Part shown: one piece after another, positions 10,156 to 20,352 of the stretch
Position numbering within the stretch: the first letter of the stretch is position 1
Layout: each line of letters begins with the position of its first letter
The notes under the pieces: generated by a model
What the model saw: the letters and a program-made list of their open reading frames with translations, nothing else
What the model was told of the DNA's origin: nothing
Databases searched by the model: none
Source of the DNA: Blepharisma stoltei
Taxonomy: Eukaryota; Ciliophora; Heterotrichea; Heterotrichida; Blepharismidae
Length of the DNA: 64,000 nucleotides
Assembly (NCBI GenBank): GCA_914767885.1
Contig: CAJZBQ010000018.1
Location: 806,001 to 870,000 of the forward strand
Reading direction: 5' to 3'
Made by a program: the position numbers and the translations under genes

Positions 10156-11432
10156 TTATAATCTTTCTATAGTATAAATTTCTTCATCAAATTGATCTGG
10201 CGGCTGAATATAGTCTGTTTTTAAATACTCGTTCATAACCCCTGACAGCGCTCCAAGAATGGCTCCAATTGGGTAGCAATAAAGCTGCTCTTTCATCAAC
10301 GCAATTCTTAATTGATACGCAGTCTGGTCCTCCACGTCTAGAATCCCAAAAATCAGTCCAAAAATGACCCCCATAATAGACGATAGCACTAAAATAGCTG
10401 AAATTTGTTGAGGGTTCTCTACTATAACTTTTCCTGAATACCCACTAAAATAGCTGGAAAAATAGTTCATCAAGTCTACGATTGCAAAAGTCAAAGCAAA
10501 ACTTACAGAGATCCCTAAAATTGCATAGAGTGGAATTTTCAGATGAGGACCTAGGCCAAGCGACCAGTTTTTTTCTAATAAAAAGCAGAGAATTCCTGAA
10601 AGGACGACTAAGACCCCAAAGGCAAAATAATATTTTCGCTTACTCCCCCCCCCATCCTTGATCGAACGACTCGCCATCGTTCGATCAAGGATGGGGATTA
10701 AAAAAAAAATTTTTCGGGAAAAAAAAATTTATAGATAAAATAAAAAAATATATAGATATTTTTTTTTATTTACTTTTAAATAAGAGGGTAAAAAATTTAA
10801 TTTATTTCATAAAATACCAATTTTTAATATTTTAATTTATTAGTTACCCCTTTAAACTGTATAAATTTTAATTTGTTCCTTATTAAATTAATTTTTTTTA
10901 AAAAAAATTTTAAAGAATCTGTATTTTATTAGATTATTGAGGTTTTAAGCATATGTTAATGACTAAATCACTTCGGATGGTTGATCCGCAGCTTTCTGTC
11001 GTCTCAAAGCCTCTGAAAACAACTTCATTATGTACATCTTCCCAAGCTTTTGATAAATAATATTTTTTTATATATATAAAAATTGTCATGATATGAAAAT
11101 CGTTCGATCAAGGATGGGGTTAATTTCCCCAATTTTTAGGAATTTTTACAGTCAATCGTTCGATCAAGGATGGGGGGGGAGTTAGTTTCTTCGTTAGACT
11201 GCTGCTGGACTCGGCTAATGATGACTGCGCCGACTATCATGAAGAGAATGCCAAAGTACTAAATGAAATTTACGACTGAGAAGAATGGATTGATACTGAT
11301 TTCAGCCAGTGTAGAATTGATAATAAAGCTGACACCTATTCCGAGACCTGCACCAATTGCGCTCGAGATTGAGGCTTTTCGCCAGTTTAGTTTGTCGCCT
11401 ACAGTCTTCATTAGGTCTTTGTGGAAATTCAT
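10156..11432 (-). CDS. Six-TM hypothetical membrane protein
   Basis: 239 residues after removal of a 15-nt intron (11259-11273) and a 542-bp MITE-type IES (10641-11182). It has about six hydrophobic segments in three pairs (ASISSAIGAGLGIGVSFII, FGILFMIVGAVII, FAFGVLVVLSGIL, IPLYAILGISVSFAL, ISAILVLSSIMGVIFGLIFG, PIGAILGALSGVM), rich in small residues. No catalytic motif was recognised. The MITE falls exactly between EET and KRKYYF. The visible frame entering from the MITE (MASRSIKDGGG) is element sequence, not the true start. Confidence 0.7.
10641..11184. mobile_element. MITE family A, copy 1, acting as an IES
   Basis: 542 bp between TA copies. The terminal inverted motif is CATCCTTGATCGAACG, preceded by a C-run (CTCCCCCCC) and ended by GGGGGGGAG. 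At the left end the motif is followed at once by its own inverse; at the right end a second same-orientation copy sits about 57 bp inward (around 11101). The core is AT-rich without ORFs. Excision with one TA restores the host gene. An inverted relative lies at 49633-50215. Confidence 0.9.
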
Positions 11433-11469
11433 GGAAAAATTATTTGTAAAGATGAATAGTTAGATAATC

Positions 11470-12166
11470 GTTTTATGATGGAAAATATTGAAAAGATTCG
11501 AGCAATAAAATATTATTTATTATTGTTTATAGAAATTGATGCGATAAATAATAATTATTAGTGCTTATATCATAAATAATATCTTAGAAAATCTGTTAAT
11601 TTTCACTAATCAATCTATGCTTAAAGTAAATAAAATTTCAATAACTCTCTAAATAGACAGCAAGCCAAATAATTGTGTTAAAAAGCACATATTTAATGAT
11701 TTATTTCATTCTAAACAGAGTCTTAACCAAATATTTAAATGATTTGGAATTGATTTAGCTGCAATAAAAGTTTTTAGCTTATTAGTTTTATGATCTTTTA
11801 TAAGTGATTTATAGGCTAACTATTAATGATAAACCTTCATTCCTATAATTTGGTCCGAATATAAATAAATTCTTTATTAGCCTTTTGCTTATTTTTATTA
11901 ATATCATTAATTAAAATAAGTTGCAATTATAATTATAATAAAGCTGATATAATCAAATATTTTTAATTTCCAAGATTTATATAGAGAAATAAGAGCCAAA
12001 TATATAAACCAACAGAATAATTTGAATAATATTAGCTTAAGCAAATGATTAATTGCCACAACAATTGGTATTTAAAGCCTCTAATATGTTAAAATTCAAG
12101 TTATTTTTCTATCAAATTATTATCCTATTATTAATAGCGACACAAATAAAGATTTAACAATATCGC
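11470..12166. other. AT-rich spacer
   Basis: About 700 bp of very AT-rich sequence with frequent stops on both strands. I see no ORF, inverted repeat or RNA gene. Confidence 0.5.
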
Positions 12167-13681
12167 ATGTATTCAAATGACACACTATCAAAGAGTTGAA
12201 ACTCTGGACGTCTAGAAGACTCCCACACAAGGCCAACTGGCATCTCTCTGACTCCTAAAAGATCCAGTAAGCGATCTGTAACAGCGAAACAATCCAAAAC
12301 CCCTGAACCTCTCTCATCCCGTCCTAGATCCGGAAAGGTCCAAACAAAGTACTTAAACCCTAACCTATATGGCAATTCTTTGCAAGACAATGAAAACTCT
12401 CAAGGATCTCCAACAAACGTAACAAAAGCCACTACTTTTTTGCACATTTTAAAAACAATGCAAAAATTCAAATTAGGGCCAGGCCAATATTACTATGATT
12501 TAAGCACACTAGGTGGCCCTTCATTTCATTTTTCGTCTGAAAAAAGGTGACCGAAAATTGATCATTTGATATCTCGGCCAAGACTGAATTTTGATGATGC
12601 AAAAAGAAGGCAAGAAATTTATCATGATAATAAAAATGTTAGAAAATATTCCCCTAATGAAAGAATGAAAGCTATAAAAAAAAAAGCAAGCCTAGAAGCA
12701 GCTAAAATTGTGGGAATCAAAGAGAAAAAACAAATGATTTATAATACCACGAAATCGGAAAGACTACTTAGGCTGAAAGATAAAGAAAGAAGATATGAGT
12801 GAAATAGAAAGAAATTTGAATTAGCCAAAATTTCAGAAACGTGGATTGCTATCGATGTAATTGTTGGGTTTGCATCAATTGCAAGAATAAAAATGAAGCT
12901 TAAATATAAACTGCATCTTAGGTCGGCAAAATTGCTAAAGAAACTGTATGTTATTTGTGTATGCTATGGAAGACTAAAAAGGAAGCTTCATAAAATTAGG
13001 GTTAAACGCGCTTTAAATGTTTTGAGAAGAATGGTGATACCGATGAAAAAATGGCTGATGATAAGACGTAAAAAATTAGCTGAAAAAATTGTTGACATAA
13101 GCGAATGAGCCATAACAGGCGACAAAATTTTTAGCCTCATGCACGCTTTTATACGAATAATTACATTTATACAGCGAAAAATTAGAAAAATCCTCAAAAG
13201 AAAACATTTTTCTTTAGCTGTAAAAAAGTTATTGTGGAATAAAGTTGAATATAAAATGTATATAGAGCATTGTGTCAAAAAATACACCCTTCCACAGTCA
13301 GAATTATGGAAAAAAATAAATTATGAGGCAATACAAGGACATTCTTCTATTCCTGATAGCATAAAAGACATTGTTATAAAGAAAGTCTTGAAGATGAGGA
13401 TGCAAGAATATAGAAAAAAATTAAGGGAATATAAAGAAGAATGTAAAAAAATATCAGAAGAATACGAAGAAACACATTATAAAATTTTGGGAAAAGTAGC
13501 TGATGGTGGACCGATTTATCCACTTCATCCTGTGCCGCATTATATTATATCTGAGTCAGAATACAGGATCTTGATAAATGAGACTCTACAAAAAAGACTT
13601 GAGTGGGAACCTCTTGTCAGAAAAAATACAAGAAGGAGCTTGTTGAGACTTAATACCATTATAAAGCCTCAATTTAATTAA
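12167..13681 (+). CDS. Basic, helix-rich protein with a GPGxY motif (probable cilia/microtubule protein)
   Basis: 504 residues without intron or IES, with several in-frame TGA Trp codons. After a Ser/Thr/Arg/Lys-rich disordered N-terminus there is KLGPGQYYYDLS, which resembles the STPGR/SHIPPO repeat (PGPxxY) of ciliary microtubule inner proteins. The rest is strongly basic and helical, with IQ-like clusters (RVKRALNVLRRMV) and a final acidic/basic coiled coil (LREYKEECKKISEEYEE). The adjacent tubulin acetyltransferase gene fits a microtubule theme, but neighbours here are not operons. No firm family assignment. Confidence 0.65.
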
Positions 13682-13898
13682 TATATAGCGTAAGAATTTT
13701 GATTTATTTTTAGTTCTTTGATTAAAATAAAAATTAATCAATTAATTAGACAATTAAATTTATTATCACCAATTAGCTATTTTGAAATTTCCACAAACAA
13801 TGACTATAATATTTTCAAAAATAATTGCTTTTTACACAATTTCTGTACTAGTAATAATTTTCCAAATTAATAGCATTAATGCGTAACTTATAATTTAA

Positions 13899-15260
13899 AT
13901 GGAGTTTGGATTTGATGTCAGGCGAGTTTTACGTCCAGATGAGGATGGATTTACAATTATAACCCCACAGTCAGATTCTATTCAAAATAAAGAACTTTGC
14001 GAAATAATCAATGAAATGGGAAAAGCTTCAGCAAGAGCTCAATCATTAGGGGCAGTCATTACAACTCCATCGAGATTTTTTTCTTCATCAGATAGCAAGC
14101 TTTATATAAAAAGCGAAAATCAAAAGGTCATTGGAATCTTGAAAACTGGACGAAGAAAATTATTTTATACAGACATGATTGGGAAAATCACTGAAATGAC
14201 TCCTCTATGTTTACTAGATTTCTATGTGCACGAGTCCATGCAAAGACATGGCCATGGAAAGCTAATTTATGAAAGAATGCTTGAAGAAGAAAATGTCTTA
14301 CCAAACAAAATTGCTATTGACAGACCTTCCAACAAATTAATTAGCTTTATGAGAAAGCATTATGGACTTGCTGACTATATCCCACAAAATAATAATTTTG
14401 TAATTTATCATCAATTTTTTGATGTAATCGACAAATAGACAAATTTTAAGCTGCCTAAAAGAGCGGGACATAACAGCTATGAAGAAAGAAAAGAAGCCTA
14501 CCATGAAAAACCTCAAGAAGACTTACTTCTCCCCTCTTTATGAGTGAACAAAAATATTTTATTCATTCACGGAGGGAATTAATTTATTTTTAAAAAAAAA
14601 TTTTCGAAATTTTAAAACAATCCTAATTTGCAAAAATTAATTTAATTTATAAAATTTATGTTTTAAAACGCAATTTGTTTAAAATTAAACAGAATTAGCT
14701 TGAGATTTCATTATACCAATTATCACTTATATATCAAAATTTTTTTCATAAAAATTTTTTTTATTAAAAAAATTTTGTTCATTCACGGAGGGTGGGGTTT
14801 TGGGCAAAAAATAGGGATTTTTCCAATGGTTTTGTTCACTCACGGAGGGGGGGAGTTAGAAGAAAACTACTATGAGCAGCCCTATCGCAAGACTCAAGAT
14901 CTTCATCATAGGCCTCAAGAAACTTATAATGAGCCTCAAGAGCATTATAGAAATGAAGCACATAACGAGAGAAATGAGCCTCAGAGGAATTATCATTATT
15001 TGCAGCAAAATAATTATGGAAGCTCTTCTCAAAGGTGCAAATCAAGGGAAGATAAAATTTTGGACCAAATTAGATCCAATATTGTGGTAACTGAGGATCA
15101 GCTGAAAGAGACAAGGGAAAGGATTACGAAAATGGAGGCTGAGACGAAGATGAGCGGATATCAGCCTAGAGCGCCATGGGCTACGAGTGGGACAGGAAGA
15201 GAAAAGAAAACATCTTCTTCTGATTATGGAGCTTATTTAAATTATCAGAAAAGGTATTAG
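13899..15260 (+). CDS. ATAT1: Alpha-tubulin N-acetyltransferase
   Basis: 337 residues after removing a 15-nt intron (14424-14438) and a 333-bp MITE-type IES (14524-14856). The GNAT-like catalytic domain shows the MEC-17/ATAT1 signature: LLDFYVHESMQRHGHGKLIY (acetyl-CoA loop) and the IDRPSNKLISFM block. It acetylates Lys40 of alpha-tubulin in the lumen of ciliary and cytoplasmic microtubules, which are abundant in heterotrichs. The C-terminal tail (from KRAGHNSYEER) is polar, Tyr/Gln-rich and probably disordered. The MITE divides the tail at QEDL|EENYY. It ends in TAG. Confidence 0.9.
14524..14858. mobile_element. MITE family B, copy in ATAT1, acting as an IES
   Basis: 333 bp. Ends in CTTCTCCCC...ATGAGTGAAC and GTTCACTCACGGAGGGGGGG followed by AGTTA. 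An inner same-orientation copy of GTTCACTCACGGAGGG lies about 60 bp from the right end, and the left motif is followed by its inverse. The AT-rich core has no ORF of its own; an apparent ORF entering the gene from 14700 simply reads through the element. Confidence 0.88.
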
Positions 15261-15589
15261 TTTTATGAAAATCCAAATTAATTTATTAGATAATAGAATT
15301 ATTATTAGCAAATGTGATAATGACTCCAAGCAGTTATTTATGGATGGAAATACATAAAATGCTTCTTTCTTCTCAACTAGAATAAAGTCAATTATAAAAA
15401 TTGCTCAAATGTTTTTAAATATCAAAAGTAGATAAAGCTGTTTGAGCTTTAATATACATTAACTAAAAAACCCTATTATTATAGGATTTTATTAAGCTAT
15501 CCTAAAAACTTGTCTTTTTAGGAATAAAAAATGTCGAAAAAAGTTGAATTTATTAGATTAAATAGTAAAAATGAATCATTCAATTTTCT
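15261..15589. other. AT-rich spacer after ATAT1
   Basis: No ORF was recognised. A short hairpin (about 15475-15515, ctattattataggattt / ctaaaaactt) may lie near the transcript 3' end. Confidence 0.35.
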
Positions 15590-16110
15590 TACTCTCCCCC
15601 TCCGTGAGCTAACAAAAAAATCTTGTTTGCTCACGGAGGGTAAAAAAATTTATATTAGTGCCTTTTCCAAAATTTTTAGAGACCTCTGACAAGTGGAGAT
15701 ATTTATTCTCCACATCCCAGAAATACTTCCACATGTGAAAGCAGAGAGATATAGTAGCTTCTCATGTTGAAATATCTTTGACATTTGGAGGATATCTCCA
15801 AATGCCAGAGGTCTCCCAAAATTATAGCAAGGTGCTATGCTATATATATCAATTTTAAAGATTTTTTTGCGAAATTTAAAAGAATCCTAATTCGCAAAAA
15901 CTGGAAAGCAAATGCTAATTTAATTTGTAAAATTTATGTTTTAAAACGCAATTTGTTTAAAATTAAACAGAATTAGCTAGAGATTTCATTATAATAATTA
16001 TCACTTATATATTAATTTTTTTTCCATAAAAAAATTTTTGTTCGCTCATGTTTTTGGGCAAAAAATAGGGATTTTTTTAAATGGTTTATTCGCTCACAGA
16101 GGGGGAGTTA
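15590..16110. mobile_element. MITE family B, intergenic copy carrying a nested element
   Basis: 519 bp between TA copies. The ends are CTCTCCCCCTCCGTGAG and GCTCACAGAGGGGGAG + TTA, and the core matches the other family B copies (gcaatttgtttaaaattaaac). It is about 135 bp longer than its relatives because of a second inverted-repeat element at 15679-15815. Confidence 0.8.
15679..15815. mobile_element. Nested inverted-repeat element (family C)
   Basis: About 137 bp bounded by GAGACCTCTG and CAGAGGTCTC. The inverted repeat extends some 24 bp with two mismatches (GTGGAGATAT / ATATCTCCAA). It sits inside the family B copy, so it inserted later. Confidence 0.75.
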
Positions 16111-16139
16111 GAAATAAAATTATACAAAAAGAATTGAAT

Positions 16140-16320
16140 TTAAACCTGCGACTTTAGCTTATACTAACAAAAGCTTTCTCTTTGAGAAATTTTCCTTGAT
16201 TTCTCTCATGCTTAAAAATTCGTTAAAATGTGATCATATTGATAATGGCAATATAACTCGTTTCCTCGATAAAGTTTCTATTTATATTAGACTATGCAGG
16301 CCCTTAGCTAAATTTTAAAA
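16140..16320. repeat. Dispersed repeat, copy 2 (inverted relative of 1280-1460)
   Basis: The reverse complement shares cctgca.agtcta, aaactttatcgaggaa and aggaaaatttc.caaagag in the same order as copy 1. Confidence 0.5.
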
Positions 16321-16439
16321 AATATAATAAAATATGTATACTTTTATATAATCAGCATATCCAATACACACCTAGTCAAACCTGGCTGGATATGTCTGGC
16401 TCTCAATCTGGCTCTACCAAAATAAATTACAGAGGCAAA

Positions 16440-16580
16440 AAAATAGGGATTTTTCTAATGTTTTTTGTTCTCTCACGGAGGGAGTAAATATTTTTTAAAT
16501 TATAAGAAAATAAAAGCATAAAGGCTTACTTCCCTGTCCGTTTGCGAACAAAAAATTTTTGTTCGCTATGGAGGAGTATA
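16440..16580. repeat. Two family B MITE remnants
   Basis: 16440-16488 is a right end only (aatagggatttttctaat then TCTCACGGAGGGAG). 16530-16578 is a nearly solo terminal hairpin (TGTCCGTTTGCGAAC / GTTCGCTATGGAGGAG). Confidence 0.6.
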
Positions 16581-16586
16581 GGCTAT

Positions 16587-17105
16587 ATTAGAATTGCATT
16601 AGTATCTGGATAATCGAGTATTATTTTGTAATTTTGCAGAGCTTGCTCTTTGAAGTTTTTATGTGTACTATTATTTCTTTTAAGCTTTTGAATCCTAGAA
16701 TTGGAGCAAGAGTGCATCCGGATATAATCAATAAAGCGAGAAAAGTCCAATCGCATCTATTACTAAAGCAGATAAAAACAATTCACGCAAAAAGAGTAAT
16801 GAATCCTGATAAAATTGACAAAAAGCAGTTTAAAAATATTCCAATATTTCAGAACCTGTTCCCTTAAAAATTTAGCTTTGGAATCAGTTTCTGGGAAAGC
16901 TTTGATTCTAAAGCTTCAAGTGTAGGGTGCTTAAAAGGCTCTTACTCTAAATAATGAAGTATTAGAATTACATTAGTATCTGGATAATTGAGTATTATTC
17001 CGTAAGTTTCTCTTATAGTGGCTTGTAGCTTTAATTTTTTCTTCAAGGTCTGAAGAAAACTCAAATTTTAGTAGATCTGAGAGAAGAGTATTTAGAAGAG
17101 TCTGT
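16587..17105 (-). pseudogene. Fragments of the gene family represented at 1544
   Basis: The reverse complement of 16930-17105 encodes, with one frameshift, a segment like the 1544 protein (LLNTLLSDLLKFEF.SDLE, then VILILHYLE). A second short piece with the same DNA block (gcattagtatctggataat) is at 16587-16632. Both end early. An open frame at 16634-16867 on the other strand lies between them and is not recognised. Confidence 0.55.
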
Positions 17106-17109
17106 TCGT

Positions 17110-17435
17110 TTTGTGATCATTTTATTGTTATAAGAAGCCCCTTTTTAATTTTTTAAAATTATTTAGTTATAAGCTCTATGTTTTAGTGTTATATATTAAT
17201 GCTAAACAGAAATTGTTTTAGGTTAGTCAAAATATCAATTTAAAATATTTTAATATAATATGCTAAATGTAATATTATTTTCTCTCTATGAATTCTTCTG
17301 TTAATAAATTTTTCATATTCATATTTTCCAAAAATAAATTGGCATTATTCAAATATTACAAGACATTATATAGTTAAAAAAATCAATTAAAGTAATAAAA
17401 TAATCCATCTCTTAGCTTAAATATAAACTATCATA
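17110..17435. other. AT-rich spacer
   Basis: No gene or repeat was recognised. Confidence 0.4.
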
Positions 17436-18523
17436 ATGCCCATTAATACTCAATTAATAGCAAAATTAAATTCTCCAGAACTGCTTCATTAATATATATA
17501 CTTACACATAGACCCCAAATCAATCAAATATAATTAAATTTCAACTATTTTATGGCCAGAACTCGTCCATAATTAATCTTATTCCATCTAAAAATCCAGT
17601 AACTCATGCGTCAAAATTTTGCAATAAATTCACGCATCATTTTCATAATATAAAATTCATGCCAGAGAGCTTACGATCATATAAATCTCGGATTCTTATA
17701 GAAGATACTCAAAATTCAGGGTTAATTGTGTTTGGTGTATTATTACCAATTGTGCTTATTATTATAGTGTAAAATTTACATAGAGGATTTTCGTGTTATT
17801 TGATAAGAAAATATTCTTTTTAAATAAAAATTACCGGAATATCACATAAATTACCAAATTACCATATTTATCATAATAAAAATATAAAAGAAGAAAAAGC
17901 ACAAATAAAGTCAAACCGCACAAAGAGTCAATAAATTTAAATTTGGCTGGAGATCTCTCAGGTGACGACTCTAAGCGAGAACGAACCGACATAACCCTTG
18001 ACCGAACCATTTCAAGTGCATTGGATGGGCAAAGTGAATCCAAACGAAAAAACAACCCACACCAAGGAGAGTTGCTTACTATTTCAGTGAATCGGGCTTC
18101 ATCGAATTCAGACCAAGACGAGTCTCGCAGGATTTCGCGAGTGACCGAAATTCATTACTTGTGTCCACAAGAAGAAGATTATATCAGTCCAACCGAAAGG
18201 ATTCCGGACCATTTTGATATTTATGAGTTCAGAGATATCACTGGGGAAGTGTGCAATGTGTGTAACTCAGTGTAAAATTTGATATATGCCAATTTATATA
18301 AATAAAAAGCATTCTTAATATAACCCTTCAGCCTATAAATCTACGATTAAAAGTGCTTATATCTCTATAAAATAATAGATTCGAAAAAGGAGATATGGGC
18401 CTTGCCGGAGAGTGTAGGCACAAAATTCATTTATCGTGCTGAGCAGAGTTCATACAAAAACATAGAGATAAATCAATGCTTTGCCCTATGTAAACGATAT
18501 GTAGATGCTGTAACAAAAGTTAA
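17436..18523 (+). CDS. Membrane-anchored RING-H2 E3 ubiquitin ligase
   Basis: The gene is readable only after removing three IESs (61, 113 and 110 or 113 bp) and a 15-nt intron (18490-18504): 1088 - 61 - 113 - 110 - 15 = 789 nt, 262 residues. Order: a short non-cytosolic N-terminus; a TM segment (GLIVFGVLLPIVLIIIV) followed by a basic stop-transfer YKRRKS; a disordered Ser/Arg region; and a C-terminal RING-H2 whose ligands are C..C in EVCNVC, C.H..H..C in CRHKIHLSC and C..C in CPIC. Such proteins ubiquitinate substrates at membranes. The N-terminus is tentative: no signal peptide is visible at MPINTQ, so another 5' exon or IES may exist. Confidence 0.7.
17490..17552. other. IES, 61 bp, in RING gene
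   Basis: TA-bounded. Removal joins SPELLH to YGQNS. Moderate confidence because the upstream exon is unconfirmed. Confidence 0.6.
17770..17884. other. IES, 113 bp, in RING gene
   Basis: Lies directly after the TM segment. Removal joins LIIIV to the basic YKRRKS anchor. Confidence 0.8.
18263..18377. other. IES, 110 or 113 bp, inside the RING finger
   Basis: Separates the first zinc Cys pair from the rest of the RING. The right TA may be 18373 or 18376; the first gives CNVCNRFEKGD. Without excision the finger cannot form. Confidence 0.8.
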
Positions 18524-18610
18524 TTTTCAATGCAAATATCGTAAATTGAGTATTTGTGCTGAATTAATTTAAATCGTAATTTAATAGAGTAAGTATTTTA
18601 TAAGAGTTTA

Positions 18611-19226
18611 TTAGAAGGAGCTTTTGGAGTTTATGCTAGTCTCTTCTAGAGCCCAATAATTGTCAATTTTTAGCAGTTCTTCTGTGTCTTCGTCCATGTC
18701 TAAAAATAAGTGAAAATCGTTGATGTAGTCTTTGACGTTTAAATCTTTTAAATAGCAGGCTATTTCTATACAAATTAAAGTTTGGAGGGGATATAGGTCC
18801 AATCGCTTAGCAGCGAGTAGAAGTTTGAGCTGGTTTTCTTGGGAGGTTTTTTCGAAAAAGTACCTGTCTCAAGGATCAATATAAACTGTATTAATTCAAA
18901 ATGGTCGGAGTTTTTGGGTGGAAAAAAATAATATAAGGATAATAAAAGTATTGGTAAAGATTAAATAAAACAGAATATGTTTTTATATCAATATCTTTAG
19001 CAAGAGCTCTATATACTGGTGGATTGTAACGGTGATAAGACAAATAATCAATAATCATGTCCAGTGTTTCAGAGTCAATTTCTAGAGCATCTAGATAAAT
19101 AGGAGAAGAAACATCAGGGATTTCTAAATGAAAAATACCACGCAAAAATTCTGATAATTCGACAATCTCGTGTGGAACTTTGTAAGATTTGCCTTCAAAT
19201 GAAATAAGCTCTATTGTTTCTCCCAT
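18611..19226 (-). CDS. SKP1: SKP1-like subunit of SCF ubiquitin ligases
   Basis: 167 residues after removing a 112-bp IES. The N-terminal BTB/POZ-like half (IELISFEGKSYKVP, LDALEIDSETLDMIIDYLSYH) joins at ALAKD|IDPWD to the C-terminal F-box-binding half (WDRYFF, LKLLLAAKRLDLYPL). The conserved PWD Trp is TGA. The tail is divergent from canonical SKP1 (no WCE.K ending), so this may be a paralogue with its own F-box partners. Confidence 0.85.
18880..18993. other. IES, 112 bp, in SKP1
   Basis: TA-bounded, removes an AT-rich stretch with a stop. Joins AKD to IDPWDRYFF. Confidence 0.88.
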
Positions 19227-19451
19227 AGCTTTATTTATTTTTAAAATTAATTATAATCAAAACTTGTATATATTGGGCACATAATATGAACTGCATTTTA
19301 ATGCTTGTTATTTCCCAGAACTTAAAGTGTCTTTACTGATTTATATGAATTCCCTCTTATTTACAGATCTTATCTTAATTTTTTATCAATTTAACCCTAT
19401 GTAAGTCTTTAATCTCTCAACCTATAATATTAAAAAGACTTGTTTATTAGC

Positions 19452-19723
19452 CTAAAATTTAGCGGCTTCTATTCAACGTTTCAACAAGAGGGTTTTAGTA
19501 CCTGGCTTTCTGCTGATTATATCCTCAGAAGGCCAGTCTTCAAATCTCAACTTGGGTCTGTCATGCTTCCTAAAGTTCCCAGCCTCCACTGCTGGGGATG
19601 ATTGACCCTTTCCAGCGATTCCATTTTCATAAAGGCAGCTTACTTCTTTTAACGGTAGAAGCCAAACCTCAATAATCAAAATTTATTCCTGCTCAAGTAG
19701 ATGACAAATTATTTATTTAGCAT
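19452..19723 (-). CDS. Small hypothetical protein
   Basis: 76 residues if a 41-bp TA-bounded interval (19673-19713) is removed: ATG at 19723, ends TAG at 19452-19454, 272 - 41 = 231 nt. The long part (EVWLLPLKEVS through FEDWPSEDIISRKPG to KRWIEAAKF) is clearly protein-like. The first four residues depend on the proposed excision, and 41 bp would be the shortest IES here. No family was recognised. Confidence 0.45.
19673..19715. other. Possible 41-bp IES
   Basis: The only way I found to give the downstream frame an ATG (MLN|IEVWL). Shorter than the other IESs. Confidence 0.4.
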
Positions 19724-19778
19724 AAAAAGACAATTTTTAAGTGAACCTGCAATAAATAGGTTATTTCTTTAAGTCCTC

Positions 19779-20300
19779 TTAAGAGCGGAAATTCCACCAA
19801 ACTCCGAAAAAGAACAGTCCCAAGCCCGCAGCAGTCGCAGTTCTATAAGCTCCAAAGTACGTTTTAGAGAAGTTATTCACCAAAAGCCTTTCAGTCCCAT
19901 TGCAGAAAGGCGCATTTGCAGATTGTTTGCAGTTGCAAATCTTGTAGTATCCTGATTTATCTACGTTGAAAGCGATTGGTCTATTTCTTGATAGCATGTA
20001 ATGGCATTTATGATCGCACCACGGTTCATCCCAAGTGGCTCCACATGAGCACCATTTGTAAATTTTACCAGCTTCTAAATGAATATTGGTTGGGATAAAT
20101 CCCCCTCTGATTGGTAATGTTGGTGGCCTGTATTTTCCTTCAGGATAGTGATATTCTTCTGGCATTGGAGTCACTGTTTGTTTAGGGAAATCAGTGACAT
20201 CAGTAGGTTTTTTCTCTGCTCTAGGGGGTGGTGCATGAAGAATTTCTGGCTTTGGGACGAGAGGATCCAGTCTCCAATCGTAGTTGCAAGGGTCAGACAT
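19779..20300 (-). CDS. CDGSH-type iron-sulfur protein with C-terminal TM
   Basis: 173 residues, no intron or IES. Two CDGSH-like units: CSCGATWDEPWCDHKCH (Cys3-His complete) and CNCKQSANAPFCNGTE, where the His ligand position is Glu. After an N-terminal Pro-rich stretch and the two units comes a hydrophobic segment (AAGLGLFFFGVWW). Two-CDGSH (CISD3-like) proteins bind 2Fe-2S clusters in mitochondria. The lost His suggests that only the first unit holds a classical cluster. Confidence 0.8.
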   Translation of the reverse strand: MSDPCNYDWRLDPLVPKPEILHAPPPRAEKKPTDVTDFPKQTVTPMPEEYHYPEGKYRPPTLPIRGGFIPTNIHLEAGKIYKWCSCGATWDEPWCDHKCHYMLSRNRPIAFNVDKSGYYKICNCKQSANAPFCNGTERLLVNNFSKTYFGAYRTATAAGLGLFFFGVWWNFRS

Positions 20301-20352
20301 ATTTTATTAAAGATTTGATTTTCAATGGTTGAATTAAAATATTAGAAGAATC

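Noticed and set aside
11263-11463. Plus-strand ORF of 66 codons
   Set aside because: Antisense shadow of the first exon of the six-TM gene.
12359-12370. CCCTAACC block as a telomeric signal
   Set aside because: A single unit within coding sequence; chance occurrence.
14700-15260. ORF that seems to start upstream of the ATAT1 tail
   Set aside because: Its first 40 codons are MITE sequence reading into the last ATAT1 exon; the real frame arrives from QEDL upstream.
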